Assembly: GCF_028765345.1 (NCBI RefSeq)
Contig: NZ_JARAJZ010000011.1
Coordinates: 1-64,000, forward strand
Reading direction: 5' to 3'
DNA length: 64,000 nucleotides
Origin: Sporolactobacillus sp. CQH2019
GTDB taxonomy: Bacteria; Bacillota; Bacilli; Bacillales; Sporolactobacillaceae
A model generated the notes under the pieces. That model saw nothing but the letters and a program-made list of their open reading frames with translations. It did no database searches and had not been told where the DNA came from. The stretch's first letter is position 1. Each line of letters begins with the position of its first letter. Made by a program: the position numbers and the translations under genes. Positions 1 to 8,265 of the stretch are shown piece after piece.

Positions 1-44
1 TCTTGAGTCAGCAGCAGTGCTGCTTTTTGGCGTTTGAATGGCAT
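1..44 (-). CDS. 5' end of an unidentified gene, cut by the window edge
   Basis: A GGGGAGAGG ribosome binding site lies a few bases before an ATG at 44. The reading frame stays open to the window edge and begins MPFKRQKAALLLTQ. Too little is present to name the product. A short basic start next to decaying toxin modules would suit a transposase, but that is a guess. Confidence 0.35.
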   Translation of the reverse strand, partial: MPFKRQKAALLLTQ

Positions 45-440
45 CGTATCCTCTCCCCAGAATCTTCTTGTTTCAAGGATACCATAAACCATCTATATAA
101 ACACTAATTTTGAATCGATCTACTAGTAAGGATTTAAGGGACTGACCGGCTGTTTTGGTTCCGACCGCATCTCGACTAAACAGAAAATCATTCGGATTTG
201 TGGTATGAGACGGGATTCTCTGAGCTTTTTATTAAGGGCAGCCGGGGGGTTGTCAGCCTTTCTCAGACCGATCATACGACTTTCTGATCAATCGCATAAT
301 TCAAATCTTCTAAACTAATGACTTGATTCTCGCTAATTAAATTAGTAGACAGTTTATATAAAAAGCGAACTTACGAAATGGATAGTAACCTTACCTAATC
401 AAAGCTCACCCACTCAAACCAGTGTGCGAAAGTTGAGCAA
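45..440. other. Intergenic stretch without a recognisable gene
   Basis: About 400 AT-rich bases separate the partial gene at the window edge from the broken SUKH-like gene. I see no convincing start, RNA gene or long inverted repeat. It probably marks the end of the toxin-immunity array. Confidence 0.4.
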
Positions 441-894
441 TTACGATAGCATGCCTATGAATTCTTCGAGGCTTTTAGCAGTGAAATAAATCATAGGATC
501 CAACTCTCCTGATTCTTCGTGGTCCCATACACAAACAGTTGGATGATTTTTTGAGATCCTATAATCCAGGCATAGATAATCCCCAGCAAACAGTATCGCA
601 ATTGGCAGTAAATCTACTCCAATCAGATCCTCATTATCTGTAAGGCGCTCCTCGATACGAGTTAAAGTCACATCGATATCATACATGCCAAACTCATTGT
701 TTTCTGTTTCTTCTAAAACACATAAAAATCTATCTATCTATCGCATAAAAATGATTTTGAGTATAAAAAGACTTATGCTCAGGGGTACCCCCATTGTATT
801 TTTTTAAAAAATCTTTATAGCTTTTTGGAAGAGCTACTCTCCACATTTTTTCTTCTTTTTCAAGAAGTGTATCTGTGGGTAATGGAAGTACTAT
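441..894 (-). pseudogene. SUKH (SMI1/KNR4)-like immunity gene broken at a GATA repeat
   Basis: Translated on the minus strand, the upstream part reads in one frame (motif LPKSYKDFLKKYNGG, typical of the SUKH N-terminus). It hits a stop inside a run of GATA units at 728-742. The downstream part continues in another frame from ETENNEFGMYDID through VDLLPIAILFAGDYLCLDY to FTAKSLEEFIGML, the usual SUKH C-terminus. Removing one GATA unit joins the halves into one open frame. The nearest in-frame ATG is at 846; the frame is open back to the stop of the preceding SUKH gene. SUKH proteins are immunity proteins of polymorphic toxins. This is the last gene of the third toxin cassette, either a decayed spare immunity gene or a phase-variable one. 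Confidence 0.7.
728..742 (-). repeat. GATA tetranucleotide tract
   Basis: The minus strand reads GATAGATAGATAGAT, nearly four units, inside the broken SUKH-like gene. One unit too many explains the frameshift exactly, so the tract could act as a slipped-strand switch. Confidence 0.75.
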
Positions 895-1332
895 TCAATC
901 AACTATATCCATATAATAACAATCATTTTTAGTTAGTTTTTCTAAAAATTCGGTCAAGGAATCAGCGATCTTATACTCATCATAATAAATCGCCCCACAA
1001 TCTTCATTACTAAAGCTTATTAACATCAATGTACTTTCGTTAGCTTCAAAAAAAACTAACTTACCATCTTCTAATTCTTCATATGCTTCAATATCCGGAT
1101 ATAATTCAAAATCATTTTCTCTCAATCGGAAATCTCTTAATGAGAGAGGATCCATTAATCGATTTATATTATTGCTTGAACTCTTAATAAATCCGTACCC
1201 GATCTCATTATAAAATTGTACTAATTCACTCGGAATTTTCAAATTTAGTTCTTTTTCAACATCGCCTATTTCTTCTTTAGAAACTGGAAAAAATCGATTA
1301 TCAGGATCCTTTTTTAAAAAATCAAATTTCAT
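895..1332 (-). CDS. SUKH (SMI1/KNR4) family immunity protein
   Basis: A 145-residue, acidic, cytoplasmic protein with the SUKH layout. The N-terminal half holds VSKEEIGDVEKELNLKIPSE followed by LVQFYNEIGYG, and the C-terminal half ends in IADSLTEFLEKL. SUKH proteins neutralise nuclease tips of secreted polymorphic toxins, often HNH types. The start ATG overlaps the stop of the HNH toxin module (ATGA), with AAAGGAGATGATAAAAG as ribosome binding region, so translation is coupled to the toxin. GC content is low (about 30-35%), unlike the GC-rich pretoxin repeat upstream. That fits a laterally acquired toxin-immunity pair. A second, broken SUKH-like gene follows directly. Confidence 0.85.
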   Translation of the reverse strand: MKFDFLKKDPDNRFFPVSKEEIGDVEKELNLKIPSELVQFYNEIGYGFIKSSSNNINRLMDPLSLRDFRLRENDFELYPDIEAYEELEDGKLVFFEANESTLMLISFSNEDCGAIYYDEYKIADSLTEFLEKLTKNDCYYMDIVD

Positions 1333-2162
1333 CTTTTATCATCTCCTTTAAATAGTACAGTAGCAGGTGAATCCTTCCCATGAATACCCAACTGATGTTC
1401 GTCAGGAAATTTTGCGGGATGAATGTTCCACCAGGTACTGTCTCCACCATATGTGTTTTCAATTATATGATGAGCATCATATTGGTCTCCTTTACTTCTA
1501 ATAATTTTTCCTGTTTTCCCCGAGATTACATCCTCTGAATATGTTGGCCATTTTTGGTCTGTCTGAGTTTCCCATTCTGAGATTAATTTATTTTTTATCT
1601 TATTAAAATCTCTTCTAAGTTTTCTTGTTTCAGCAGGTGTTTTTTTTATATATTGATTGTTTCTTAATGCATTTTTTAGTTCATCGATTTGATTTTGGGG
1701 CAACTTCCTTCCTGTTTTTGCCTCAATATCTCTAATGTAACTCCTTACCAAATTTGAGTCTAACTTACCCGTTACGCTAGCTCCACTTTCCCCCTGAACA
1801 TCCTCTATTTTACTATAATTGATCTGGGGATTGACACTTTCCTTAGATGCCATCTGCCGGAATGTGTTTTTGACATTCTGAGTCAGACTCTCCCCGCCGC
1901 CTGCACCGCCAACCCCCGAAGCGCCGGCAAACTCCGGCTGCAGGCCGCTCAGGGAAAGCCGGTCTCCCGCGTTGGCCGCGGCTTGTTTCACGCTGTCTAT
2001 CCCTGCACGGCTGATCTGTTTCAGCTGGATCAGCCGCCTTCCGGATGCCCGGCCCATCGTTTTCGTCAGATCGCACAGGGTCGTCACGCCCTTTGTGCCC
2101 ATCCGGCCGATCGCACTGAAAGCGCCGCCGGCGGCCTTGAAAGCGGGGATCACGTCCAGCAC
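1329..2162 (-). CDS. Orphan toxin module: pretoxin fragment plus HNH-like nuclease tip
   Basis: The readable frame (277 residues from 2162) starts MLDVIPAFKAAGG, inside the pretoxin region. It runs through the shared junction YSKIEDVQG and ends in a nuclease tip with DAHHIIENTYGG and IHGKDSPATVLF. This is an HNH/AHH-like fold common in secreted bacterial nucleases. There is no N-terminal secretion domain: homology to the full-length toxin gene at 5101-6918 stops abruptly at about 2336. A one-base deletion near 2238, relative to that copy, shifts the upstream frame. As it stands the module is probably not secreted. It looks like a stored tip that could be spliced onto the full-length gene through the homologous pretoxin DNA. 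The SUKH gene downstream overlaps its stop codon. The tip is AT-rich and the pretoxin part GC-rich. Confidence 0.75.
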   Translation of the reverse strand: MLDVIPAFKAAGGAFSAIGRMGTKGVTTLCDLTKTMGRASGRRLIQLKQISRAGIDSVKQAAANAGDRLSLSGLQPEFAGASGVGGAGGGESLTQNVKNTFRQMASKESVNPQINYSKIEDVQGESGASVTGKLDSNLVRSYIRDIEAKTGRKLPQNQIDELKNALRNNQYIKKTPAETRKLRRDFNKIKNKLISEWETQTDQKWPTYSEDVISGKTGKIIRSKGDQYDAHHIIENTYGGDSTWWNIHPAKFPDEHQLGIHGKDSPATVLFKGDDKR

Positions 2163-2336
2163 GCCGAAGACGCCTTCCGTGACCCGCTCTTCCGTGCTCA
2201 GCTTCCGCCCGGAGATCAGGCTCGTCCCGGTGGCCGGTCGGCCAGCTGCATCGCCCCGTAGGCGGCACCCGCCGCGATCCCGGCCGGCGGGCAGGCGATC
2301 GTCAGGATGACAACCGCTGCTCCGATGCCGAGGTTC
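1791..2336 (-). repeat. Pretoxin repeat, copy B
   Basis: This stretch is nearly identical to 5735-6277 and to 3959-4424. It carries the pretoxin coding region from ACCPPAG through SKIEDVQG. Homology ends sharply at the GAGGTTC around 2336. It shares a one-base deletion (GGCCGGTCGGCC) with copy C. It is a natural site for homologous recombination between toxin cassettes. Confidence 0.85.
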
Positions 2337-3005
2337 CCCTGGGAGTCTTAGGATTGTGCTTTAGTCGACCTTCATGATTTTTAGTTTAAGGACGTATTAT
2401 TGAAATTAAAAGAGTCATTCACTTTGATGTGGTAGGAACGATCGATATGACAGTTGATCTTTACCGATGAAGCGTGCAAATGAAAAAAGCACCTATCATC
2501 ACAATAGACAATAAGATGCTCTAAATTATTTCATTCACTCAATTGTTAAAGGCATTACGTTTGAGAGGTCATTAAAAAAAAGAACGGTGTTTCTTTATAC
2601 AAATTAAATGGGATTATCTGGATATCCGATTAAATATCTATTAATGATCGCAGTTAGGCAACCGTTTCAAGGCTATCTTTTTCCCACGATTTAGTTGATT
2701 GACACGGACTCCGTATTTGGACAACAATTCGTTTAAATATTGTTCCGCCTTCAGGATCTCGAGTGAAGTTTTAGCTTTAAAGGGTTGTTAGAATATGATT
2801 CCCTTTTTATAAATTCACTTTACCATTTCTTCATTTTTGTCCAAAACTTTGGGTTCATTATACCCGTGACCGTCTTAACTGGCGAGCTATATTACTATAA
2901 TTCTTATAACCTTGATATTTTGAAGATTGCATACCTTACTAAAAAGCACGAGCAAACATTTCCATTGTGGAAAGCTTACATTTTTCTAATCAGTTATAAA
3001 ACTAT
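2337..3005. other. Gap between toxin cassettes with a gene remnant
   Basis: About 670 AT-rich bases separate the HNH cassette from the YezG-type immunity gene. On the minus strand 2641-2787 is open and encodes AEQYLNELLSKYGVRV and RGKKIALKRLPNCDH, but has no start codon or ribosome binding site. I read it as a fragment of an unidentified gene. An open frame on the plus strand at 2785-3018 has no convincing start signal. The rest shows nothing I can name. Confidence 0.4.
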
Positions 3006-3464
3006 TCAAATTTTTTGATTTGCCCTAATTTCTTCAAACCAACTATTAAAAATATCATTGGGCAATAAATCTTCCGTCTGAGAATACACCAAATCATATT
3101 GATATTTACCTTGTAATTTATTCAATTTGACATCGTAGTACAGTTTCATTTCAGCTGGCATTTCTCTTTTATATTCTTTACATATATCATGAATTCTTTC
3201 TAAATCTTCTCTTCCAATTTTCATTAAAGCTTTTTGCCTTTCAATAGAAATATCATATTCTTCTTTCGAAATATTATTTAACTCATGTTTATGAACTAAT
3301 TGTCCATTAATTCTGTAAAACACATTAAAATAATATGCTTCTGGTTCATAAGAACAATATATATATATATTGTCCACTTTGTTATTTACATACTCCAACG
3401 AAATTGATACCATGTCTGTTTGTAATTCAGCAAAATAGTCCTCAAATTGTTTCATATCTACCAC
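3006..3464 (-). CDS. YezG/DUF600-family immunity protein
   Basis: A 152-residue acidic protein. The N-terminus pairs a short helix (MKQFEDYFAELQ) with a strand-rich core (VDNIYIYCSYEPEAYYFNVF and a charged loop). This is the pattern of the YezG family, whose B. subtilis member protects against the LXG nuclease YeeF. It lies 10 bases downstream of an orphan tip with an Endonuclea_NS_2-like domain, so it is the probable cognate immunity protein, acting in the cytoplasm. Family assignment is by eye from the N-terminal pattern and the context. GC content is low, like the other immunity genes here. Confidence 0.75.
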   Translation of the reverse strand: MVDMKQFEDYFAELQTDMVSISLEYVNNKVDNIYIYCSYEPEAYYFNVFYRINGQLVHKHELNNISKEEYDISIERQKALMKIGREDLERIHDICKEYKREMPAEMKLYYDVKLNKLQGKYQYDLVYSQTEDLLPNDIFNSWFEEIRANQKI

Positions 3465-3474
3465 CTCTTTACAT

Positions 3475-4488
3475 TTAATTTTTGATGGTTATAGAATCAA
3501 AAATGCCATCAATTGTATACTCCACATCAAAACTATCTGGCCTTAGGCTAGTATCTTTATAATTAACTTTTACATTAACCGACACTTTTTTACCTTCTTC
3601 CAGCGCCTTAGCCCGCTGATTCTCTATTTTCTTATACTTGCTCAAATTTACTTTGCTAGACTGTGAAACCATATTATCTAAATCCGGAGAGCCACCAAAC
3701 CTATCTCCTGCTATGTGTCCTGCATGATCTCCTGGTTGCTTGCCAGCTGTATTAGAATTGTGTGGAAGTCTATCTTCTCTTGTAGTTAGTTGCAACTCAT
3801 CTGCATTAAAATCAGTTAATCGACCTAACCCATCTGTTTCATAAAGATATTCATATTCACCTGTTTGATATTTACTATTTGGTTTTAGGTGTCCTAACTT
3901 ATCAATATGACTACCATCACGTATAATGTCGTCTACAGCTTTACCAGTTCCCTTAGCACCCTGAACATCCTCTATCTTACTATAACTGACTTCCTGAGTA
4001 TGCTTTTGACATCCTGAATCAGACTCTCTCTGCCGCCTGCACCAACCCCCGAAGCCCCGGCAAACTCCGGCTGCAGGCCGCTCAGGGAAAGCCGGTCTCC
4101 CGCGTTGGCCGCGGCTTGTTTCACGCTGTCTATCCCTGCACGGCTGATCTGTTTCAGCTGGATCAGCCGCCTTCCGGACGCCTGGCCCATCGTTTTCGTC
4201 AGGTCGTCCAGGGGCGTAACGTCCCTTGTGCCCATCCTGCCGATCATGCTGAAAGCGCCGGCGGCCTTGAAAGCGGGGATCACGTCCAGCACGCCGAAGA
4301 CGCCTTCTGTGACCCGTTCTTCCGTGCTCAGCTTCCGCCCGGAGATCAGGCTCGTCCCGGTGGCCGGTCGGCCAACTGCATCGCCCCGTAAGCGGCACCC
4401 GCGGCGATCCCGGCCGGCGATGGCGGGGATGATGATGGATGATGATGCCTGCTGTGATGGCGAGATTGGCCCAGAATTCCGTGTCCAT
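3475..4488 (-). pseudogene. Orphan toxin module: frameshifted pretoxin plus non-specific nuclease tip
   Basis: The C-terminal part carries GHIAGDRFGGSPDLDNMV followed by a strand-rich region. These are hallmarks of DNA/RNA non-specific endonuclease tips (Endonuclea_NS_2, as in YeeF-type toxins). The frame starts MDTEFWANLAITAG, equivalent to MDQEFWVNLGIG of the full-length toxin. Around 4430, in a stretch of low-complexity GATGATG sequence, it slips into a shadow frame and stays there through the pretoxin region. It returns to the true frame just before YSKIEDVQG through a second indel that also removes about 15 residues. The native pretoxin frame (3972-4292) ends before the tip. No N-terminal secretion domain is present. 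I read it as a non-secreted reserve tip with its immunity gene 10 bases downstream. Confidence 0.7.
3959..4424 (-). repeat. Pretoxin repeat, copy C
   Basis: Closely matches copies A (5735-6277) and B (1791-2336) but lacks the bases coding for MASKEGVNPQIN and has a few extra indels. It ends with the common junction SKIEDVQG on the toxin-tip side and decays into unrelated low-complexity sequence on the other. Confidence 0.85.
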
Positions 4489-4820
4489 TTACCTACATTG
4501 TGGTTAGCTAATCGCGTCTCCGGCCGATATTAATGTAAATAAAAACGCACCAAAAGAATGATTGGCACGTGAACTCCAGTACTATCGGAAACTGGCAAGA
4601 TAGCATGCATAGATGATTAAAGTGCTGTCAATATCACTGCTTTCGTGAGGCTTTAGCCAAGATAATGTAGAGAGTCGTATTTAATGTTATTTACAAATAA
4701 TCTATTAGGTAGTTTCTCGTTGAATTAAGTAGAAAATCAATTTATTTTTGTAAGCTATGATCTAAACCTATCAGGCTTCCCCAAATCGTCCACTTATTGC
4801 TAATAAACAATTCTAAACAT
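4489..4820. other. Gap between toxin cassettes
   Basis: About 330 AT-rich bases between the second orphan cassette and the putative immunity gene of the full-length toxin. I see no gene, RNA or clear terminator. Confidence 0.35.
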
Positions 4821-5078
4821 TTATAGCGAATCGCCATAATATTCTCTGACTAATTTGTCTCCCCTTAATCTTTTAACGAAATCTTCTAATGCATCACTTT
4901 CATTATTATATATTTGCTCTCCTATCTTAGCTGCTCTCTCATCACACGTATACACTGCCCATTTTTTCCCTGATTTTTGAATAACTACCTCTCTCTCGTT
5001 TGGAGATCTATCGCAAAAAAAGCAATAGTTCTTCAGGCCTTCTTTTTGAATGATCATTTTTGTTTCTTCTACATTCAT
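4821..5078 (-). CDS. Putative immunity protein for the TNT toxin
   Basis: An 85-residue small protein with a CFFCDRSPNERE segment, a strand pair around VVIQKSGKKWAVYTCDERA and a C-terminal helix ending in EYYGDSL. It starts 22 bases after the stop of the TNT-tipped toxin, the position normally held by the cognate immunity gene. I do not recognise the family with certainty. A small TNT-specific immunity protein that blocks the NAD-cleaving site in the producer is the natural inference from context. Low GC matches the toxin tip. The paired cysteines could bind a metal, but there is no second pair. Confidence 0.6.
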   Translation of the reverse strand: MNVEETKMIIQKEGLKNYCFFCDRSPNEREVVIQKSGKKWAVYTCDERAAKIGEQIYNNESDALEDFVKRLRGDKLVREYYGDSL

Positions 5079-5100
5079 TCTCTTTTCCCCCTTGTATGGA

Positions 5101-6918
5101 TCAAAATAATTTTTCTATCATACCCAAATTCTCTAACATTTTTATAGGCAAAGGTAATTGATATTGTATCCCGCCTCCTATCGAGCCAAAACCCGGAGCT
5201 ATTTCTCCCTTTTCAATAACTAAATCATCAACTGTTAATGAATATTTTGACATATATCCTTCAATAGCAGCTTTTAGTTTTTCATTTGAACAATTCTCTA
5301 TATACGATTTAATATTATTAAAGTCTCTAGTAATTTTATATTGATGATATTTCGACTCATCTTCCAAATAAGGTAATGAGCGTTGTTCATAAGAGTATGG
5401 TTTTCCATCAATAACTGGCGAAGTAAATCTCCCGTCAGCCGGACCATATCTATCAATGACTTCTCCAACTTTAGGTATATAAGGCTTTTTGATGGGATTC
5501 CCTTTTTCATTAAGTTTAAATCCATCGTTTGGTACCTGTGACCAATCAATCCTGCCATTAGGTTTTAATACTTCTGGTGACTTAGGAATTTGTACTTTCT
5601 CTGGCCATTTTCCCATCTTTAAATATTCATCTGCTAAATCACTATTAATACTCTTTAAATAAACCTGTAAATCCGAATTTGTACACTTTGTTTTTCGTAA
5701 AATATTATCTACTGTAGTACTAGCTTTCTCAGCCCCCTGAACATCCTCTATTTTACTATAATTGATCTGGGGATTGACACCTTCCTTAGACGCCATTTGC
5801 CGGAATGTGCTTTTGACATTCTGAATCAAGCTCTCTCCGCCGCCTGCACCGCCAACCCCCGGAGCCCCGGCAAACTCCGGCTGCAGGCCGCTCAGGGAAA
5901 GCCGGTCTCCCGCGTTGGCCGCGGCTTGTTTCACGCTGTCTATCCCTGCACGGCTGATCTGTTTCAGCTGGATCAGCCGCCTTCCGGATGCCCGGCCCAT
6001 CGTTTTCGTCAGGTCGCCCAGAGTCGTCACGCCCTTTGTACCTAGACGGCCGATTGCGCTGAAAGCACCGGCGGCCTTGAAAGCGGGGATCACGTCCAGC
6101 ACGCCGAAGACGCCCTCCGTGACCCGCTCTTCCGCGCTCAGTTTCCGCCCGGAGATCAGGCTCGTTCCGGTGGCCGCATCGGCCAGCTGCATCGCCCCAT
6201 AGGCGGCACCCGCGGCGATCCCGGCCGGCGGGCAGGCGATCGTCAGGATGACAACCGCCGCTCCGATGCCGAGGTTCACCCAGAACTCCTGGTCCATCTG
6301 CTTGTCTTTGATCGATTGGTAGTCGAAGCCGCGGCTGTACTGGATGCTCTCTTTGTACTGGTCGAAAGTCACGTCTCCCGCCTGTTTTCCGGCCGCGGCC
6401 CGGTAGGACTCGTATTCCTTTTTCAGCGAGGCAGCCATCAGGCTGCTGCTGTTAAAGAGATCGTCGAACGTAATCGACTGTTTCGTCACTGGCTCATAGG
6501 CGGCGACGGAGGCGAGCGGACTGGCTGCTTGGTATTCCTTAACGTTCAGCGTGTTCCGGGTGTGATACTGGCTGATCGAAACCTGCGCCATTTCCGCGGC
6601 AAAGGCGTCCATCTGCTTGTAAAAGGGATCATCGATCTGGCGGTTAACCGCGTCGCCTGCTTCACCCGTAAACGTGCCCAACTTCCGGTAGTCCTGGCCC
6701 AGTTTGTCGAGCGCCCCAGCCTGGCTTTTGTACGAAAACCAGAGGCGCCGGTCCTCGTCCAGATCGTCGATCGCCTTCTGGATCTGCTGAAGGGTCCGGT
6801 CCACCTGGCGCATGCGCTCCAGCGCGCCGCCCCAGCCTGAAATTTGAGCGATCGCCCGGCCCATGTCGTCCCATGAAGCGCTCCGGTAGGAAACATCCTC
6901 TCCCATGCTTTCCGTCAC
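5101..6918 (-). CDS. T7SS polymorphic toxin with C-terminal TNT (NAD glycohydrolase) domain
   Basis: A 605-residue modular toxin. Residues 1-200 are helical and LXG-like. At about 210-260 comes a hydrophobic segment (NLGIGAAVVILTIACPPAG) and a PT-TG-type pretoxin motif (ATGTSLISGRKLSAEER). Residues 260-395 are GC-rich pretoxin, ending at SKIEDVQG. After that the DNA turns AT-rich and encodes the tip: GEVIDRYGPADGRF, EQRSLPY and GFGSIGGGIQY are signature motifs of the tuberculosis necrotizing toxin fold, which hydrolyses NAD+. The conserved arginines and the glutamine of GGGIQY are present, so the enzyme should be active. Translation is coupled to the upstream partner gene (GTGA overlap). The likely immunity gene follows 22 bases downstream, then two orphan tip cassettes. 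This is the only complete secretable copy of the three. Confidence 0.88.
   Translation of the reverse strand: MTESMGEDVSYRSASWDDMGRAIAQISGWGGALERMRQVDRTLQQIQKAIDDLDEDRRLWFSYKSQAGALDKLGQDYRKLGTFTGEAGDAVNRQIDDPFYKQMDAFAAEMAQVSISQYHTRNTLNVKEYQAASPLASVAAYEPVTKQSITFDDLFNSSSLMAASLKKEYESYRAAAGKQAGDVTFDQYKESIQYSRGFDYQSIKDKQMDQEFWVNLGIGAAVVILTIACPPAGIAAGAAYGAMQLADAATGTSLISGRKLSAEERVTEGVFGVLDVIPAFKAAGAFSAIGRLGTKGVTTLGDLTKTMGRASGRRLIQLKQISRAGIDSVKQAAANAGDRLSLSGLQPEFAGAPGVGGAGGGESLIQNVKSTFRQMASKEGVNPQINYSKIEDVQGAEKASTTVDNILRKTKCTNSDLQVYLKSINSDLADEYLKMGKWPEKVQIPKSPEVLKPNGRIDWSQVPNDGFKLNEKGNPIKKPYIPKVGEVIDRYGPADGRFTSPVIDGKPYSYEQRSLPYLEDESKYHQYKITRDFNNIKSYIENCSNEKLKAAIEGYMSKYSLTVDDLVIEKGEIAPGFGSIGGGIQYQLPLPIKMLENLGMIEKLF
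5735..6277 (-). repeat. Pretoxin repeat, copy A (inside the intact toxin gene)
   Basis: Reference copy of the region repeated at 1791-2336 and 3959-4424. It is in frame within the full-length toxin. GC content is visibly higher than in the tips that follow each copy. Confidence 0.85.
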
Positions 6919-7232
6919 CGCCCTTCATTGATTGCGGCGGCCAGCGCCTCGTCCTGGCCGCTCATGATTTCCGCTACGAGCGCCAGTATCTGCGCCGCCC
7001 GATAGTAGAAGTCGCCGACATCCATCATTTTCTCCAGCGCCTGCCGGTAGTGGGCAAACGCGTCGGCAGCCTCTCCCTGAGTATAATATCCGAGACCGCT
7101 CAGCCGTTCGATCTCCGGCCGGATCCGATTTTGAAAAAGACCGCCGATCGACTGGGCCCGTTCGGCAAAGCGCTGCAGTTCATCGGGATTCAGGGAGATC
7201 TCTCCGCCCCCGCCTTCCGCCATCATCGTCAT
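6915..7232 (-). CDS. Small WXG100/LXG-partner-like protein
   Basis: A 105-residue, all-helical protein (LNPDELQRFAERAQ, GLFQNRIRPEIERL, GEAADAFAHYRQALEKMM), the size and periodicity of WXG100-like partners that pair with the helical N-terminus of LXG toxins before export. It overlaps its neighbours on both sides by four bases, so the three genes are translationally coupled. It probably chaperones or co-targets the TNT toxin to the EssC ATPase. There is no strict W-X-G motif; a GYYTQGEA turn takes its place. Assignment rests on size, helical pattern and position. Confidence 0.65.
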   Translation of the reverse strand: MTMMAEGGGGEISLNPDELQRFAERAQSIGGLFQNRIRPEIERLSGLGYYTQGEAADAFAHYRQALEKMMDVGDFYYRAAQILALVAEIMSGQDEALAAAINEGR

Positions 7233-7936
7233 CGGGCATGCGCCTCCTGTCCGTAAGGAATGTCCAGCCAGTCAAACAGCTCCTTGTAGAGATAAAACAG
7301 GCTGGCCTTTCGTGTCTTCTGGCTGACAACATCTGTCCGGAAGAGCTGATTTTCAACCGGTACATAGAGAAAGTGGGAATAGGGCCTCAGATAGCCCGAT
7401 TTTTCCTTCGGCATCCATTCCATCGCTAAAAGATCGGTTTGATTCACAGAGATGGATGCCCACAGCTTTTTTTCCTCGGCTGTGATTTCCTTCAGTAAAA
7501 ACCGCTGTTCTTCCTCAGTCGGTTTGCGGTTCAGGAAGGGATGCGCCTGAAAAAGCCCGGTAACAAGCAGGCTTTTCGGCAGGATCTCCAGCCGGTAACT
7601 GCGCCACGGTTCCTGCTCGGTCAGCACAATCAGATCCCTGCTCCTCTCTTTTCTGAACGCCGCCATCTGATCGTTGATCCGGACATAGGCCGGACTGTCC
7701 GCATAGATTTTCAGCATTTCAATGAGTAAAACCGCCTGCTCAGTCAGCCCGCCCGCATCCGTCAGGATCTTCTTCCTCTGCAGCGATCTTTTGGCCTTGA
7801 TAAAAATCTTCATATCAAGCATCGCCAGCAGTTCCTGTTCCGGAAGGCCGAATAAATCATGCACATCCGCAGCCGTTCCGAGCACATAGAGCTCGGCCGG
7901 TGTCAGTCCGTCAAGCGTCAGCCGTTGATCTCCCAT
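7229..7936 (-). CDS. T7SS accessory protein, DUF5081/EspG-like (tentative)
   Basis: About 235 residues, mixed alpha/beta and soluble. It begins with a helix around LDGLTPAELYVLGTAADVH and has a central strand pair (RSRDLIVLTEQEPWRSYRLE). Size and position between WXG100-like genes and the toxin resemble the DUF5081-type proteins of Listeria/Bacillus type VII loci, which may act like the EspG chaperone of mycobacteria. That functional link is inference. The ATG at 7936 has AAAGGGGC eight bases upstream and is preferred over the GTG at 7942. The gene overlaps the next one by four bases. Confidence 0.55.
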   Translation of the reverse strand: MGDQRLTLDGLTPAELYVLGTAADVHDLFGLPEQELLAMLDMKIFIKAKRSLQRKKILTDAGGLTEQAVLLIEMLKIYADSPAYVRINDQMAAFRKERSRDLIVLTEQEPWRSYRLEILPKSLLVTGLFQAHPFLNRKPTEEEQRFLLKEITAEEKKLWASISVNQTDLLAMEWMPKEKSGYLRPYSHFLYVPVENQLFRTDVVSQKTRKASLFYLYKELFDWLDIPYGQEAHAR

Positions 7937-7938
7937 AT

Positions 7939-8256
7939 TCACAGCCCCTTTATTTTCGACACTTCATCCGTTCCGGAAAAAGCGGCAATATCTTTTTGCA
8001 GAGACTGGAGGGACGCTGCATGCTGCGAAGCAATCTTCGTGACTTGGCGCTGATACTGCAGCAGAATATCCATGAAGGCTGAAAAAGCCAGTTTATTTTT
8101 CCCAGTCCAGTCGGGCTGTCCGTCAATATCCGACTTCAGTGCCTCACCCTGCGAAAGTGCGGTGTGCAGCGCGGCGTCGATCGTTTTCATGCATTTTATC
8201 GCTTCTCCCAGTTGCGGACCTCTGATTTCCACTTGATTATTGCCGGCTTTTCCCAT
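7939..8256 (-). CDS. WXG100-like small secreted protein
   Basis: A 105-residue helical hairpin protein with a central PDWTGKNKLAF turn, corresponding to the W-x-G bend of WXG100 proteins. Helices flank it on both sides (LGEAIKCMKTIDAALHTAL and MDILLQYQRQVTKIASQ). It probably forms a dimer with one of the neighbouring small proteins and is exported by the EssC machine with the TNT toxin. It sits in the coupled run between the essA-like gene and the toxin. Confidence 0.65.
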   Translation of the reverse strand: MGKAGNNQVEIRGPQLGEAIKCMKTIDAALHTALSQGEALKSDIDGQPDWTGKNKLAFSAFMDILLQYQRQVTKIASQHAASLQSLQKDIAAFSGTDEVSKIKGL

Positions 8257-8265
8257 CGTTTTATG

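Noticed and set aside
1843-2310. Alternative reading frames in the pretoxin repeats (both strands)
   Set aside because: Shadow frames of the GC-rich pretoxin repeat; the native frame is fixed by the intact copy at 5101-6918.
2785-3018. A 77-codon plus-strand ORF between toxin cassettes
   Set aside because: AT-rich, no ribosome binding site, overlaps the end of the YezG-type gene on the other strand.
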